A stretch of 64,000 bases of DNA from Metabacillus schmidteae (lineage in GTDB: Bacteria; Bacillota; Bacilli; Bacillales; Bacillaceae), in contig NZ_CAESCH010000001.1 of assembly GCF_903166545.1 (NCBI RefSeq), positions 3,166,001-3,230,000 of the forward strand. The letters run 5' to 3'. Positions 8,377 to 16,637 of this stretch are shown here, in pieces. Below the pieces are notes generated by a model. That model saw only the letters and a list, made by a program, of their open reading frames with translations. It was not told the origin of the DNA and did not search any database. Position numbers and translations under genes: made by a program. How positions within the stretch are numbered: the stretch's first letter is position 1; the number at the start of each line of letters is the position of its first letter.

Positions 8377-8514
8377 CTAAACCACTAACCATAATCCTTT
8401 ATTAAACTTAGACCAACTTTCCATCCATCCCCATCTTTTTTTATCAACATCAAACCAGAAGTAATCGAGAAGTACAGCTGATATAATGATTATGACAACT
8501 ATAGTGGAAGCTAT
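8377..8514 (-). pseudogene. Small membrane-protein ORF with ATA at the expected start
   Basis: A GAGGG ribosome-like site is followed seven bases later by ATA (8512-8514) and 45 codons. They encode a membrane segment (ASTIVVIIIISAVLLDYFWF) and a charged, Trp-rich tail (DKKRWGWMESWSKFNKG), ending in TAG. The protein-like sequence and spacing suggest an ATG-to-ATA change. Whether it is still translated is unknown. Confidence 0.35.
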
Positions 8515-8572
8515 TTTACATCCCTCATATTTAGTTACTAGGTATACGTTAATTTATTAGTGATGGTTTCGA

Positions 8573-9082
8573 TTATTCTTCAATTAATCCGATTATTAGT
8601 TTAACAAAAATACTTTTTTCAAAGGAAAGCCCTATATAGTTATAGTGTATAATTACTTCGTTTATAGGTTTATTGTTTATAACTGTTAACCAATAGCTTT
8701 TATCATTTTCAGAAGCAGTGCCATTATTTACTTTTTCTAACTGTCTTGATGGAGAAGTATTTGCCAAGATATTTACATCCTTGATGTTTTTAATTCCATA
8801 TTCTTTTGCTTCACCATCAAAACCATCAGAAATAATGAAGCCTTTTAATGGATTACTTATTTGAATTTTTTTGTCTTATGGTACTGCATTATTATTTATA
8901 AACACACTCTTAATATTTACATCACTAAAACCTTTATTTCCTATTTCAACAACAACTGTATGTTTATCCCCAGATGAACCAACCGTCCCACTAACTAAAG
9001 GTGGATTGGATTTTATAAAAGTAAAAAGTCCAATCGACACTATGGCAACAATTAGAAACGAAATCATAATTATTTTTCTCAT
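8573..9082 (-). pseudogene. Membrane-anchored protein gene with one in-frame stop codon
   Basis: One frame of 169 codons begins at ATG 9080-9082 (ribosome site GGGGTGTG) and ends at 8573, broken only by a TAA at 8876-8878 after residue 68. The first part has an N-terminal anchor (MRKIIMISFLIVAIVSIGLF) and SGTVGSSGDKHTVVVEIGNK. The frame resumes as DKKIQISNPLKGFIISDGFD and continues to FEKSIFVKL. The whole resembles a single extracytoplasmic beta-rich domain of a Bacillus hypothetical family. The upstream half alone would be a truncated domain, so it is scored as a nonsense pseudogene. Confidence 0.75.
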
Positions 9083-9119
9083 TTCTCACACCCCATTAGG
9101 TAACATTTTACCATAAAAA

Positions 9120-9215
9120 CCCATAATCCTTATTGAAGTATTCTGCTCCGTTACTACAATAAGAAAAAGGTTGCCGCAGCAACCCCTTGTAAAACTATTG
9201 CACCTGTTAGTGCAA
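9120..9215 (-). repeat. Dispersed intergenic repeat
   Basis: TTCTGCTCCGTTACTACAATAAG, hairpin GGTTGCCGCAGCAACCCC, then CTATTGCACCTGTTAGTGCAATAA. The stem GGTTGC/GCAACC is perfect. Confidence 0.75.
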
Positions 9216-9218
9216 TAA

Positions 9219-9431
9219 TCACTTCATAAACTCTTTTCTATTTTCTTTATTGTGACCACCATATTTTCTAAACAAGAATGCAACTATGGTGATGATTGCA
9301 CCTACGAAAACTGAAAAAAATGTAACTCTATCCCAAAGGGTATTATGATTGCCATTATGACGTATTAAACCGTTTGCCAGTACGGAACCTAAACAGATTA
9401 TATAACCAATCCATTCAATAATTCTCAACAT
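9219..9431 (-). CDS. Small two-helix membrane protein
   Basis: The 70-residue product has two membrane segments (IIEWIGYIICLGSVLANGL and TFFSVFVGAIITIVAFLF) separated by a hydrophilic loop (RHNGNHNTLWDR), and a basic C-terminal tail. The ribosome site is AAAGGAGTTAAACCA. No family was recognised. Its stop is within about 20 bases of a dispersed repeat. Confidence 0.6.
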   Translation of the reverse strand: MLRIIEWIGYIICLGSVLANGLIRHNGNHNTLWDRVTFFSVFVGAIITIVAFLFRKYGGHNKENRKEFMK

Positions 9432-9494
9432 TGGTTTAACTCCTTTCTGAAAATCCCTTCAATAAATTTCACCATAAATACCCAAACTCATTTA

Positions 9495-9560
9495 TTAAAC
9501 TAACCTGCTTCGTTAGCATAATAAGAAAAGTGTTCTACTCCTAATTTATGTAAAACAACT
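9495..9560 (-). repeat. Dispersed intergenic repeat, partial copy
   Basis: ACTAACCTGCTTCGTTAGCATAATAAGAAAAG gives the left box of the family, with ACAACTGTTAGTAG as a degenerate right box. No clear hairpin is present. Confidence 0.55.
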
Positions 9561-9603
9561 GTTAGTAGAAAAAGATGTCAATATGCTGTCTTCTCTAAAC
9601 CAT

Positions 9604-9922
9604 TTAAAGTGTTTTTAATTGTTTGAACACCAATTGAATATCGTTTTGCAAATCATCTAAAAAATTAGAGAGTCTATTGTGTTTCTCTAAACCAATTGAT
9701 TGAGTTTTTAATAGTACTTCGTTTACTTTTTCTAAAGATCGTACTAATGTTGTATCGATAAAAGGATCATCTGTTAATTTTGTATATCTTTTTCAGTGTG
9801 TTGTTTATATTATTTAGGCTTAATAATATAAAGCCAAGCATTATAAAGGTTATAATTTCTCCTGTAAAAAAAGCAATGACACCTAAAATCAAGAAGTAAA
9901 AACTGTACCACCAATTATTCAT
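9604..9922 (-). pseudogene. Frameshifted small membrane protein gene
   Basis: An ATG at 9920-9922 behind GGGGGAG opens a 51-codon frame with two hydrophobic segments (SFYFLILGVIAFFTGEIITF), ending in TGA at 9767-9769. At AAGATATACAAAATTAAC the +1 frame takes over without a start and encodes KLTDDPFIDTTLVRSLEKVN and a further helical region up to TAA at 9604-9606. Joined, the two would give one protein of about 105 residues with a membrane anchor and a helical cytoplasmic part. A one-base indel in the A-rich tract is the simplest explanation. Confidence 0.55.
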
Positions 9923-9934
9923 TCACAAAACTCC

Positions 9935-10000
9935 CCCGTTAGCACAAGAAGAAACAGGACTGTCGTAGCAGCCCCTGCAATCTTGCACCCTTTTCTTTAA
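9935..10000 (-). repeat. Dispersed intergenic repeat
   Basis: CTCCCCCGTTAGCACAAGAAG, hairpin GGACTGTCGTAGCAGCCCC, then CTTGCACCCTTTTCTTTAAC. The GGGGGAG ribosome site of the gene at 9922 lies inside the box on the minus strand. Confidence 0.6.
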
Positions 10001-10042
10001 CAAGAAATGGTGTTTTACATTCAGCAATCATATCAAATAAGG

Positions 10043-10258
10043 TTATTGTCCCACCTCATTATTTTCTTGTAGTGTTTTTATCAGTTCTTCAAAATTATCA
10101 TTAAATCTGTTTAATTCGTATTCATAAGTTTCGTTATCTGAATTGTTTCTTGTTGAATCCCTTATAGCACTTGATATAGTAAACGCAGAAAATAGTATGC
10201 ATATACTTAAAATAACTATTGCACCCGTCAAAGATAACCTTGGTTTTTTCTCGTTCAC
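10043..10258 (-). CDS. Small single-span membrane protein, 71 residues
   Basis: The GTG at 10256-10258 is preferred because AAGGGGG lies six to seven bases upstream; the longer ATG frame has none. The product has a short basic N-terminus, one membrane segment (LTGAIVILSICILFSAFTIS) and an acidic helical tail (YEYELNRFNDNFEELIKTLQ) likely to form a coiled coil. No family was recognised. Confidence 0.55.
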   Translation of the reverse strand: MNEKKPRLSLTGAIVILSICILFSAFTISSAIRDSTRNNSDNETYEYELNRFNDNFEELIKTLQENNEVGQ

Positions 10259-10329
10259 ATTATCCCCCTTATAATTAGCACACTTTAATTGTAACACTCA
10301 AACTCCTTAATTGGGATATATTTTCCATT

Positions 10330-10430
10330 TCAACTCACCTGCCCTATAGTTCAAGAACGGAAAAAGCTGACTCATTGACCGCTCGTACTTAAACTCTTGC
10401 ACCCGTTACTTGAACAAAAAGAATAATTCA
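10330..10430 (-). repeat. Dispersed intergenic repeat
   Basis: CACCTGCCCTATAGTTCAAGAA, AAAAGCTGACTCATTGACCGCTCG, then ACTCTTGCACCCGTTACTTGAACA. It closely matches the copy at 2850-2935. Confidence 0.7.
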
Positions 10431-10439
10431 ATTTAGTTA

Positions 10440-10763
10440 TTAGTGTGGTACTGAATTAGTTCCAAGATAAAAAGCCATAAATATACTAAAACAACCTAAA
10501 AGACTAAGAATTGTAAAAACAATCATTCTCCCTATCTGCCTTATGAAATAGATATTCACTAAAAAGTAATAGATAATAGCACTTCCAACAATAAATAGTA
10601 AAAATTCTTTGGTGTCTTCACTCGAAGGAAGTGGAGTTGTGACATTACTAAATGCTAATCCAGCAAAAATGAATGTACCTATTATATTTAATAACTTTCT
10701 CATACTTACTTCTTTTTTAGTTACAATATCAAAGTTTTGAGACGTTTGAACATTTGTTTCCAC
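10440..10763 (-). CDS. Hypothetical membrane protein, 107 residues
   Basis: The GTG at 10761-10763 lies six bases after GGGGGGAG and is the best start. A hydrophilic N-terminus of about 20 residues precedes three hydrophobic segments (LLNIIGTFIFAGLAFSNV, FLLFIVGSAIIYYFLVNI and IVFTILSLLGCFSIFMAFYL). No known family was recognised. It is bordered by dispersed repeats. Confidence 0.55.
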   Translation of the reverse strand: METNVQTSQNFDIVTKKEVSMRKLLNIIGTFIFAGLAFSNVTTPLPSSEDTKEFLLFIVGSAIIYYFLVNIYFIRQIGRMIVFTILSLLGCFSIFMAFYLGTNSVPH

Positions 10764-10918
10764 AATAACTCCCCCCACTTTAAAAGTCTTAATAATTATA
10801 CGGGGTTATCGAATAAATGTTTCATTAATCTTCTGTGTTGCTTAGTAAAGTATCCTGCTCCTTTAGTAAAAAAGAAAAGGCGATTTTCTGGAAGACTCCA
10901 GTATTTATTAGCTTAATT

Positions 10919-11428
10919 TTATTTAATGTGTTTAACGGCTTCATAATTCGGTGGAAGTTCTTTAATTTTATTTTCGTCGAAGACTTTTTTCAATATTTTT
11001 TTATTTTTCATAAAATGATATTCAATTTTCAGCTCCTTAGGAATAGTGCTAGAAGCTATTTTATCTTTTAGGAAAATATAAAAATAAAGAAAGCTGCCAC
11101 TTTGACTAGGCCTTCCACAAATCATATAAGATTCGATATCTCTCCATCCAATTTCAACGTTTCTTTTATCTTTCTCAACAATTACACCGGTTTCTGTCAC
11201 TGTGATAAGTAATGCAGGATTTATTAATTGTTTAAACGAATAAACGGTTATATATATGAAAAGCATCCCAAATAATAACCTACAGATCAGTCCTGCCCAA
11301 TAAAGCCAATTCATTTCACCGCCTAAATTAGAATAAAAAAGCACTGCCACATAGATTAACAAGGGAGCAAAAACAATTAATATTACAAACATATAAATTC
11401 TTGAATTATAAAACTTTTTCTCTTCCAA
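10919..11428 (-). CDS. Two-helix membrane protein with PH-like domain (STM3941-like)
   Basis: The gene starts at TTG (11426-11428) after AAGGAAGTGATTAG. Two membrane segments at about residues 11-30 and 40-65 are followed by LLITVTETGVIVEKDKRNVE and IGWRDIESYMI, the strand pattern of a bacterial PH-like domain; this layout is typical of the STM3941 family. The C-terminal tail is charged and ends in PPNYEAVKHIK. The function of the family is unknown. At 169 residues it appears complete. Confidence 0.65.
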   Translation of the reverse strand: MEEKKFYNSRIYMFVILIVFAPLLIYVAVLFYSNLGGEMNWLYWAGLICRLLFGMLFIYITVYSFKQLINPALLITVTETGVIVEKDKRNVEIGWRDIESYMICGRPSQSGSFLYFYIFLKDKIASSTIPKELKIEYHFMKNKKILKKVFDENKIKELPPNYEAVKHIK

Positions 11429-11698
11429 CTAATCACTTCCTTCTATTAAAATACGGAACACTATGTAGGAAAGTTTCAGGATCTTTCTAAGCTAATCACT
11501 TCTACCTTACTCCAATAAGAAAAAGCTTTATCCCTTAAGGAAAATTCTCCCCCTTATTCAATAAACCTCCAAATAACATCTAAATAAGCTCTTCTTATAT
11601 CCAATTATTCACCTTCCATTATACAATTCCCCTTATATATAAAGCGCCTTCATCTCTAGATACTTGTAAATCTAATCTACAATTGGATATTCAGTTTC

Positions 11699-12604
11699 TC
11701 AGATGTACCATTTAGGCATTAATTTTTCAAAATAATCATGATCATCTAAAAACATATACACTTTATCTAGCATATCATTTAAGCTTTCTGGAATAGCTTT
11801 TAACGTCCATATGACAGTTGAAAAAACGCACATCGCTAGGTAAAGTGAATACAACCTCCAAAAATATTCATCAGGATCATTGTTATTAAAATAACCTCTA
11901 ATTTGTCCTATTGAAAAAGGTATGCTTATTTCTCTAGTGAAAATACCAATCTTAAGAAATTCATGAATAGGATCACCCCAATCATACCTGCCAAAATCTA
12001 TAACTCCTGCAAATTCTTTATTATTCACAATGATGTTTCCGAGTGTAAAATCATCATGTTGGAATAAGTTTGGGCGATTTTTCATGAGGTGAATGTTCTT
12101 CTCAATAAAATTCATTATTTTTTGATCATTTTTTTCTTTTATTCCACATTCTAAGTATGCTTTCATGTAATTCTTATGTTTCTTTACCTTTCTTGAATAC
12201 CATGAAGACACATTGTCTGGGGCAGTATATTGATGCATTCTTCTTAGTTCTTTTGCAGCCTCAACACCAATATTATATTGTTCTTTATGTGAGTATTTGG
12301 GGATTTCTTCCTCTCCATCCTTCCCCTCTATATACGATGTGATCATATATCCTCTATTTTCTACTTCACCAATAGAAATAGGTTCTGAACAAGTAACGTT
12401 ATAGTCCTTCATTTTCCCTAAAATAGAATATTCTTTCTTTTTTGATTCAAAGTCATCTAGATCAAACAATCGAAGTAGTAACTTTTTATTCTCGTCCTGT
12501 GTATATATTAAAAATTTATCATCAAAAGAAAACCCCTTTGTAATCTGTTTGATTTCCTTACAATTACTTATTAAGGGTATCTGTTTAGATAGTGATTCAA
12601 TCAT
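11699..12604 (-). CDS. Aminoglycoside phosphotransferase-family kinase
   Basis: This 301-residue protein has the APH/ChoK kinase fold: an N-lobe Lys in KKLLLRLFDLDD, the hinge YMITSYIEG, the catalytic loop FQHDDFTLGNIIV (H-x-D-x5-N, about residues 186-197) and the metal-binding GVIDFGRYDWGDP (about 204-216). The ribosome site is GGGGGAAGGTT before ATG. Relatives phosphorylate aminoglycosides, homoserine, choline or other small alcohols. The substrate cannot be inferred, and resistance should not be assumed. It is a single gene between repeats. Confidence 0.85.
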   Translation of the reverse strand: MIESLSKQIPLISNCKEIKQITKGFSFDDKFLIYTQDENKKLLLRLFDLDDFESKKKEYSILGKMKDYNVTCSEPISIGEVENRGYMITSYIEGKDGEEEIPKYSHKEQYNIGVEAAKELRRMHQYTAPDNVSSWYSRKVKKHKNYMKAYLECGIKEKNDQKIMNFIEKNIHLMKNRPNLFQHDDFTLGNIIVNNKEFAGVIDFGRYDWGDPIHEFLKIGIFTREISIPFSIGQIRGYFNNNDPDEYFWRLYSLYLAMCVFSTVIWTLKAIPESLNDMLDKVYMFLDDHDYFEKLMPKWYI

Positions 12605-12897
12605 AACCTTCCCCCACCTTTTTTAAATGAAATAATATTCTCAAACATGATCTATAAGAGGATTATTTTTCCTTCTAGGAATCTTCAACAATCCAGCACT
12701 AATGAAAAAGAGCTCTTTGACTGCTATCCTTAGAATTTTTTTAGATTTTAACAGATATTATGTTTGTTTAATTAATTCTTAATGTTTTTATATTTCACTT
12801 TTAATAAAATGTTCTGTCTAGTGATCGATGTAAAAATTCTTCTAATTTAATAAATCTGTCCAGGATAACAATAGACAGACTGATGGTTTTCTGTATA
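12605..12897. other. AT-rich gap
   Basis: Holds ATCTTCAACAATCCAGCAC and AGAGCTCTTTGACTGC, a degenerate dispersed-repeat copy, in about 12680-12735. The rest shows no supportable ORF. Confidence 0.4.
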
Positions 12898-13068
12898 TCA
12901 CTCATTAACTATTTCCATTACTCTTTTGTTAAACTCTTCTTCCGAAATTTTGCCTTCCAACTTAGCCCTTACAAGTAACTCCTCTTTTTCAGTTAAAGTT
13001 AACCCTTCTAGTGCCAAAGAAGCTTTTGCGTAACCAACAGCTTTATCAATGCTTGTCTCTTTTTCGAT
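12898..13068 (-). CDS. VbhA-type (Fic-inhibiting) antitoxin-like protein with ATC in start position
   Basis: A 56-codon frame ends in TGA at 12898-12900. It reads IEKETSIDKAVGYAKASLAL then EGLTLTEKEELLVRAKLEGK and ISEEEFNKRVMEIVNE, the three-helix layout of VbhA-type antitoxins. SLALEG fits the (S/T)xxxE(G/N) motif with which these proteins place a Glu in the active site of Fic AMP-transferases. The only codon at the right distance (9 nt) from the AAAGGGG ribosome site is ATC (13066-13068); an in-frame TGA lies just upstream, and no ATG, GTG or TTG occurs before the motif. Either ATC initiates weakly or the start has been lost. No Fic gene is in the window. Confidence 0.55.
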   Translation of the reverse strand: MEKETSIDKAVGYAKASLALEGLTLTEKEELLVRAKLEGKISEEEFNKRVMEIVNE

Positions 13069-13162
13069 AGCAAACTTCCCCTTTCATTATCATTTCCATT
13101 TTGTAGACTTTTCCTCTATATCTCATGGAACAAGAAAAATAGAACCACCTAGATCATGTCAT

Positions 13163-14266
13163 TTATTTTAAGATGGCTTTCATTTTCTGCTTCATTTTAG
13201 ATATCACCAATAATACTATCGGAAGAAAAACCCCAATTGTCAAAGCATAAAGCACCCATACACCATTGTTAAATTCAGATTCATAAATTGTATTTGGATA
13301 CATAATTAGTGAATGGATAACTACCAGGAGTCCAAACGGAATTAAAATGGTGCGATAATCGGATAAACCTAAAATTTGAACTGTACCTAAAATGCTTGCA
13401 TAAAAATATAATGTTAATTTGAAGAAAAGGGTTATAAACCATATGATTGCAACAATAACTTCAATTCTTTCCATAAAATCTGCTACACTGATTTTCTTTG
13501 CTAACACGTAACTTGGAAAAGCAGCACGTGACGTCACATCAGCACCTAAAACACCAATACAAGTAAATGTAATGACTGCAATGACTATTCCGCCAATGAT
13601 ATTTGCCGTTACGAAAGTCTTTCCAATACTTTTTAGTTTATGTAATGAAGGTATCAGCATTGCAAATACTATACAAGGCATCCCACTTATGCTTGCATAT
13701 ACAATGGCACCATGAATAATTGTTTTTACATCTGCCTCAAGAATAGGCTGAATTCTTGTGATTTCAATCTGAGGAATAACAGCGATAACAAGGAGGAGTA
13801 TTAATAGAACCATCCAAGGAAAGAAGATTTCTGCAGTTCGGGCGATTACTTCTATTCCTAGGCGCAAGCCATACAAAATAACAAGCGCAAACACAGTATT
13901 AAATACTTCGATTGGAGTTTCAGGCATTATTTGAGTAACCATAAAATTTCCCATATTAAATAATAAACCCGAAGCCCCGATAAAAGAAAAATAGATAAAT
14001 GGAACAGCCATTATTTTCCCTATCCATTTCCCGAATATTAATTCGCAATATTCAACAAACGTGTTACGGGGATAAAGTTTAGCTAATATACTAAATAAAA
14101 TAATGATCATCATTGATATTACGATCCCAACTAGTGATGCAATCCACGCATCCTGCATAGCTATACCAGCAAGCCCTGAAGGTATAAGGAGAATCGAACT
14201 TCCTATCGTAAAAACAACCACTAATAAACCAAATTGAAGTGGTGATATTTTTTTGTTATCTAACAC
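13163..14266 (-). CDS. GerAB-type spore germination permease (orphan B subunit)
   Basis: The 367-residue protein begins at GTG 14264-14266 after AAGGTGG. It has ten membrane segments of the amino-acid/polyamine/organocation fold: SPLQFGLLVVVFTIGSSIL as helix 1 and LYPRNTFVEYCELIFGKWIG in the family-typical loop after helix 2. GerA-type receptors need A, B and C subunits in the spore inner membrane, and the B subunit binds the germinant. Here no A or C gene is adjacent, so this is a solitary B subunit, as found scattered in many Bacillus genomes. It is expected to be forespore-expressed, but a sigma-G promoter was not identified with confidence. Confidence 0.85.
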   Translation of the reverse strand: MLDNKKISPLQFGLLVVVFTIGSSILLIPSGLAGIAMQDAWIASLVGIVISMMIIILFSILAKLYPRNTFVEYCELIFGKWIGKIMAVPFIYFSFIGASGLLFNMGNFMVTQIMPETPIEVFNTVFALVILYGLRLGIEVIARTAEIFFPWMVLLILLLVIAVIPQIEITRIQPILEADVKTIIHGAIVYASISGMPCIVFAMLIPSLHKLKSIGKTFVTANIIGGIVIAVITFTCIGVLGADVTSRAAFPSYVLAKKISVADFMERIEVIVAIIWFITLFFKLTLYFYASILGTVQILGLSDYRTILIPFGLLVVIHSLIMYPNTIYESEFNNGVWVLYALTIGVFLPIVLLVISKMKQKMKAILK

Positions 14267-14389
14267 GAAGATTCCACCTTTTTACAAACTATGTAAACAC
14301 CTCCTATTCTTTCCTAAGTTAGGCAATTTAGTCTAAAAATAAAAAGAGGAAAACCCTGTTAAATGTTTCGTTTAACTAAAATAGGAACA

Positions 14390-14920
14390 TTACCTATTTT
14401 TCAATATTGAGTAAACATATGTATCATATACCTCTCCATTTTGATACATATAATTCCTCAGAATGCCTTCTTTTTGAAATCCTATTTTGGAAAGCAACTG
14501 ATTAGAAGCTTCATTTTCTATAAAAACTACAGCTCCTAAACGAGTAAGAGCTAATTCGTCAAAACCATATTGAATTACTTTTGATAATGCTTCGGTAGTA
14601 TAACCTTTTCTCCACTGTTTAGGATGTATCTCATATCCTATTTCTGCTCGTTTATGTTTAGGAGACCAAGCATTAAACCCAATTGTGCCAATGATTCCTG
14701 AAGTTCCTTTTCTTTCAATTCCCCAACGTATTCCTTTTTTCTCTTTATAACTGTTTGCAAAGAAATCAACAAATGCTTCTGCTTGTTCTATATTTTTCAA
14801 CGTCTCTTGACCATAATATCTCGTCACATTCTCATCAGAAAAACAAGAGAATATGCCCTCTGCATCATCCCTAGTAATTTCTCTTAATATCAATCTATCT
14901 GTCTCTAATATTGGAAACAT
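14390..14920 (-). CDS. GNAT acetyltransferase, RimJ/RimL-like
   Basis: The 176-residue protein starts at ATG 14918-14920, eight bases after GTGGAG. It opens with the family signature ILETDRLILREITRDDAEGI and has the acetyl-CoA loop HPKQWRKGYTTEAL (about residues 98-111), followed by ENEASNQLLSKIGFQKEG. This is the Acetyltransf_3 (RimJ/RimL, ribosomal-protein or small-amine) branch. It sits upstream of the GerAB-like gene in the same direction but is separated from it by about 120 bases. Confidence 0.85.
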   Translation of the reverse strand: MFPILETDRLILREITRDDAEGIFSCFSDENVTRYYGQETLKNIEQAEAFVDFFANSYKEKKGIRWGIERKGTSGIIGTIGFNAWSPKHKRAEIGYEIHPKQWRKGYTTEALSKVIQYGFDELALTRLGAVVFIENEASNQLLSKIGFQKEGILRNYMYQNGEVYDTYVYSILKNR

Positions 14921-15050
14921 GTTATACTCCACTCACTCTCTGTAATGTAATGCATTATTCTAATCATTTATTTACCAAACAAATTAGAGAACAATATTTA
15001 GTAATCAAGCTCTATTATTTGGGAAGCCCTTAGAAGTAGATTAATCTTTC

Positions 15051-15258
15051 TTATCGTTTAGCAGTAACCTTGATTCCTATGAAAAAGGATACTATGGCAA
15101 AAATGATTAAAAAGAAACTAAGAACACCATAAACTCCGCCCTCAAATCCTCTAATTTTAACAATACTAATATAGAAGATACTTACAGCAGCTAAAAATAC
15201 CAGAATACCTGGCAACATCCTTACAAAAAAGGAAAAACCTTTTTTGCTGAACCATCAT
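15051..15258 (-). pseudogene. Small membrane protein gene with 5' frameshift
   Basis: Tandem ATGs (15253-15258) open VQQKRFFLFCK in one frame. The protein-like sequence continues in another frame as KKGFSFFVRMLPGILVFLAA and FEGGVYGVLSFFLIIFAI to TAA at 15051-15053. Two membrane segments flanking a FEGGVYG loop recall a small Bacillus membrane-protein family (from memory). A one-base change near GTTCAGCAAAAAAGG would join the frames. An internal ATG (RMLPG) has no ribosome site. Confidence 0.45.
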
Positions 15259-15391
15259 GTAAGCGTTAATATAATAAAAACCTCCCTCTTATCTCCACTT
15301 ATTATCCTCCTAAATACATTTAATCTTTTGAAGTGACGCTTTAAAAGTTGGAGTTCGTTATTCAACTAAAGCTACTGTAAACTCAATAAGG

Positions 15392-15796
15392 TCATTCATT
15401 AATATATTCACATAAAAAACGCTCTACTCCTGGATACTTTTCACCCAAACTCTTTATCTCGAAACCGTATTTTCGATAAAAATCGATTGCATCCTTATCC
15501 GTTTCAGCAGTAATGATTGGGTATTGTTCTGTCAAAAATTTAATCATTTTGCTACCGATGCCATTTCCTCTTTGTTCTAGAGATACAGCAATATGTTTTA
15601 TTACACACTCTTTTAAACTAGTTATTTCAATTCCTACACATCCAACAAAATTCCCGTTACATTCAAAACCAAATAACTTTCGGTTTTGATCATTTATATA
15701 TTTTTCATATTCTTGGTCTATCTTATTATCTAAGGTGGCACAGGAAAGAAGGACTCGTATAGACGGATGGATTTTTTTCGCATTTATTTTTTTCAT
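15392..15796 (-). CDS. GNAT-family N-acetyltransferase
   Basis: The 134-residue protein carries IKHIAVSLEQRGNGIGSKMI (acetyl-CoA pyrophosphate loop, about residues 66-85) and DAIDFYRKYGFEI near the C-terminus. It begins four bases after the Nudix gene upstream and is probably translated from the same message; its own ribosome site is weak. This Nudix-GNAT pairing is seen in other Bacillus accessory loci, but substrates are unknown. Confidence 0.85.
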   Translation of the reverse strand: MKKINAKKIHPSIRVLLSCATLDNKIDQEYEKYINDQNRKLFGFECNGNFVGCVGIEITSLKECVIKHIAVSLEQRGNGIGSKMIKFLTEQYPIITAETDKDAIDFYRKYGFEIKSLGEKYPGVERFLCEYINE

Positions 15797-15800
15797 ATTA

Positions 15801-16238
15801 CTATGCGTTATGAATAACTCTTTTTCTAAGTAAATAGGGTACTGATGACTTACTTTTTATCAATCCCTTTGAATCAGTTATGTGTATATATTCTTCTGCT
15901 TGCTGTGGGTCCATCCATGTAATTTCTTCGATTTCCTCTGGCATTGATATATTTACGTCTCCACCGATTATTCTCCCTCTAAAAGTAAAGAAAATCGCGT
16001 GATGACCTCTTTCTTCGAAAAACGTTTCACTTACAGAAAAAACACCATCTATCTCTACATCTAAGCCCGTTTCTTCTTTTACTTCGCGAATTGCTGCTTC
16101 TTCAAGTGTTTCATCTGGTTCAACTGCTCCTCCAGGAAGTGTATAATAAGAATGATTTTCTCCTTTATTTTTAACCATTAATACTTTCTCCTCCTGGTCA
16201 TCAAAGAGAAGAACATACGTGACATCTACTCGTTTCAT
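15801..16238 (-). CDS. Nudix hydrolase
   Basis: This 145-residue protein has the complete Nudix box GX5EX7REUXEEXGU as GGAVEPDETLEEAAIREVKE followed by ETGL (about residues 36-59). The ribosome site is GGGGGGATTTTAATTT before ATG. Nudix enzymes hydrolyse nucleoside diphosphates linked to another group and need Mg ions. The sequence after the box (VFSVSETFFEERGHHAIFFT) resembles ADP-ribose or MutT-like members. It is the first gene of a two-gene unit with a GNAT. Confidence 0.88.
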   Translation of the reverse strand: MKRVDVTYVLLFDDQEEKVLMVKNKGENHSYYTLPGGAVEPDETLEEAAIREVKEETGLDVEIDGVFSVSETFFEERGHHAIFFTFRGRIIGGDVNISMPEEIEEITWMDPQQAEEYIHITDSKGLIKSKSSVPYLLRKRVIHNA

Positions 16239-16637
16239 AAATTAAAATCCCCCCTGAAGAGTTACCACCGTAATGACCTATTACAACATTATTGATCAAC
16301 CATTCGGTGTGAATTTCATCTACATAATGGTTTTTACTTCCTATCCAACTATACTCAATCATAGTAAATGACTTAACTCTCTAATAATGGCGGGTATGCG
16401 AAACAAATGACTGTTCTGTTGAATTAGTTTCATAAAAAGATCCTCCAATAAGAAAAATAGAAAATCAATGATCGTTTCATTTCTGTCAGCGAAATCCTAG
16501 CTACTATTTCCATATATATTAACATAAATATCCAAATAACTTTGTAAGGTTTCTTTAAGAGGATGAATTCGAACTAAAATAAGCACCTTTCCTTGTTCCA
16601 GAAAAGCGCTTGAAGAGTATATGTAATATAATTAAAA
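16239..16637. other. Gap with repeat copy and short ORF debris
   Basis: On the minus strand GGAGG precedes ATG at 16431-16433, but that frame ends after 24 codons (16359) and a second short frame follows, so at most gene debris is present. The stretch 16510-16535 (TTGGATATTTATGTTAATATA on the minus strand) is promoter-like and matches the sequence at about 2490. A dispersed-repeat hairpin (AAGCACCTTTCCTTGTTCCAGAAAAGCGCTT) lies at about 16578-16612. Confidence 0.5.

Noticed and set aside
9604..9922. Programmed +1 frameshift
   Set aside because: No slow codon, stop-stimulated shift or ribosome-like site is present at the junction. A simple indel in an A-run is more likely.
16359..16433. 24-codon ORF behind GGAGG on the minus strand
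   Set aside because: Ends after 24 codons and the following frame is unrelated; treated as debris.
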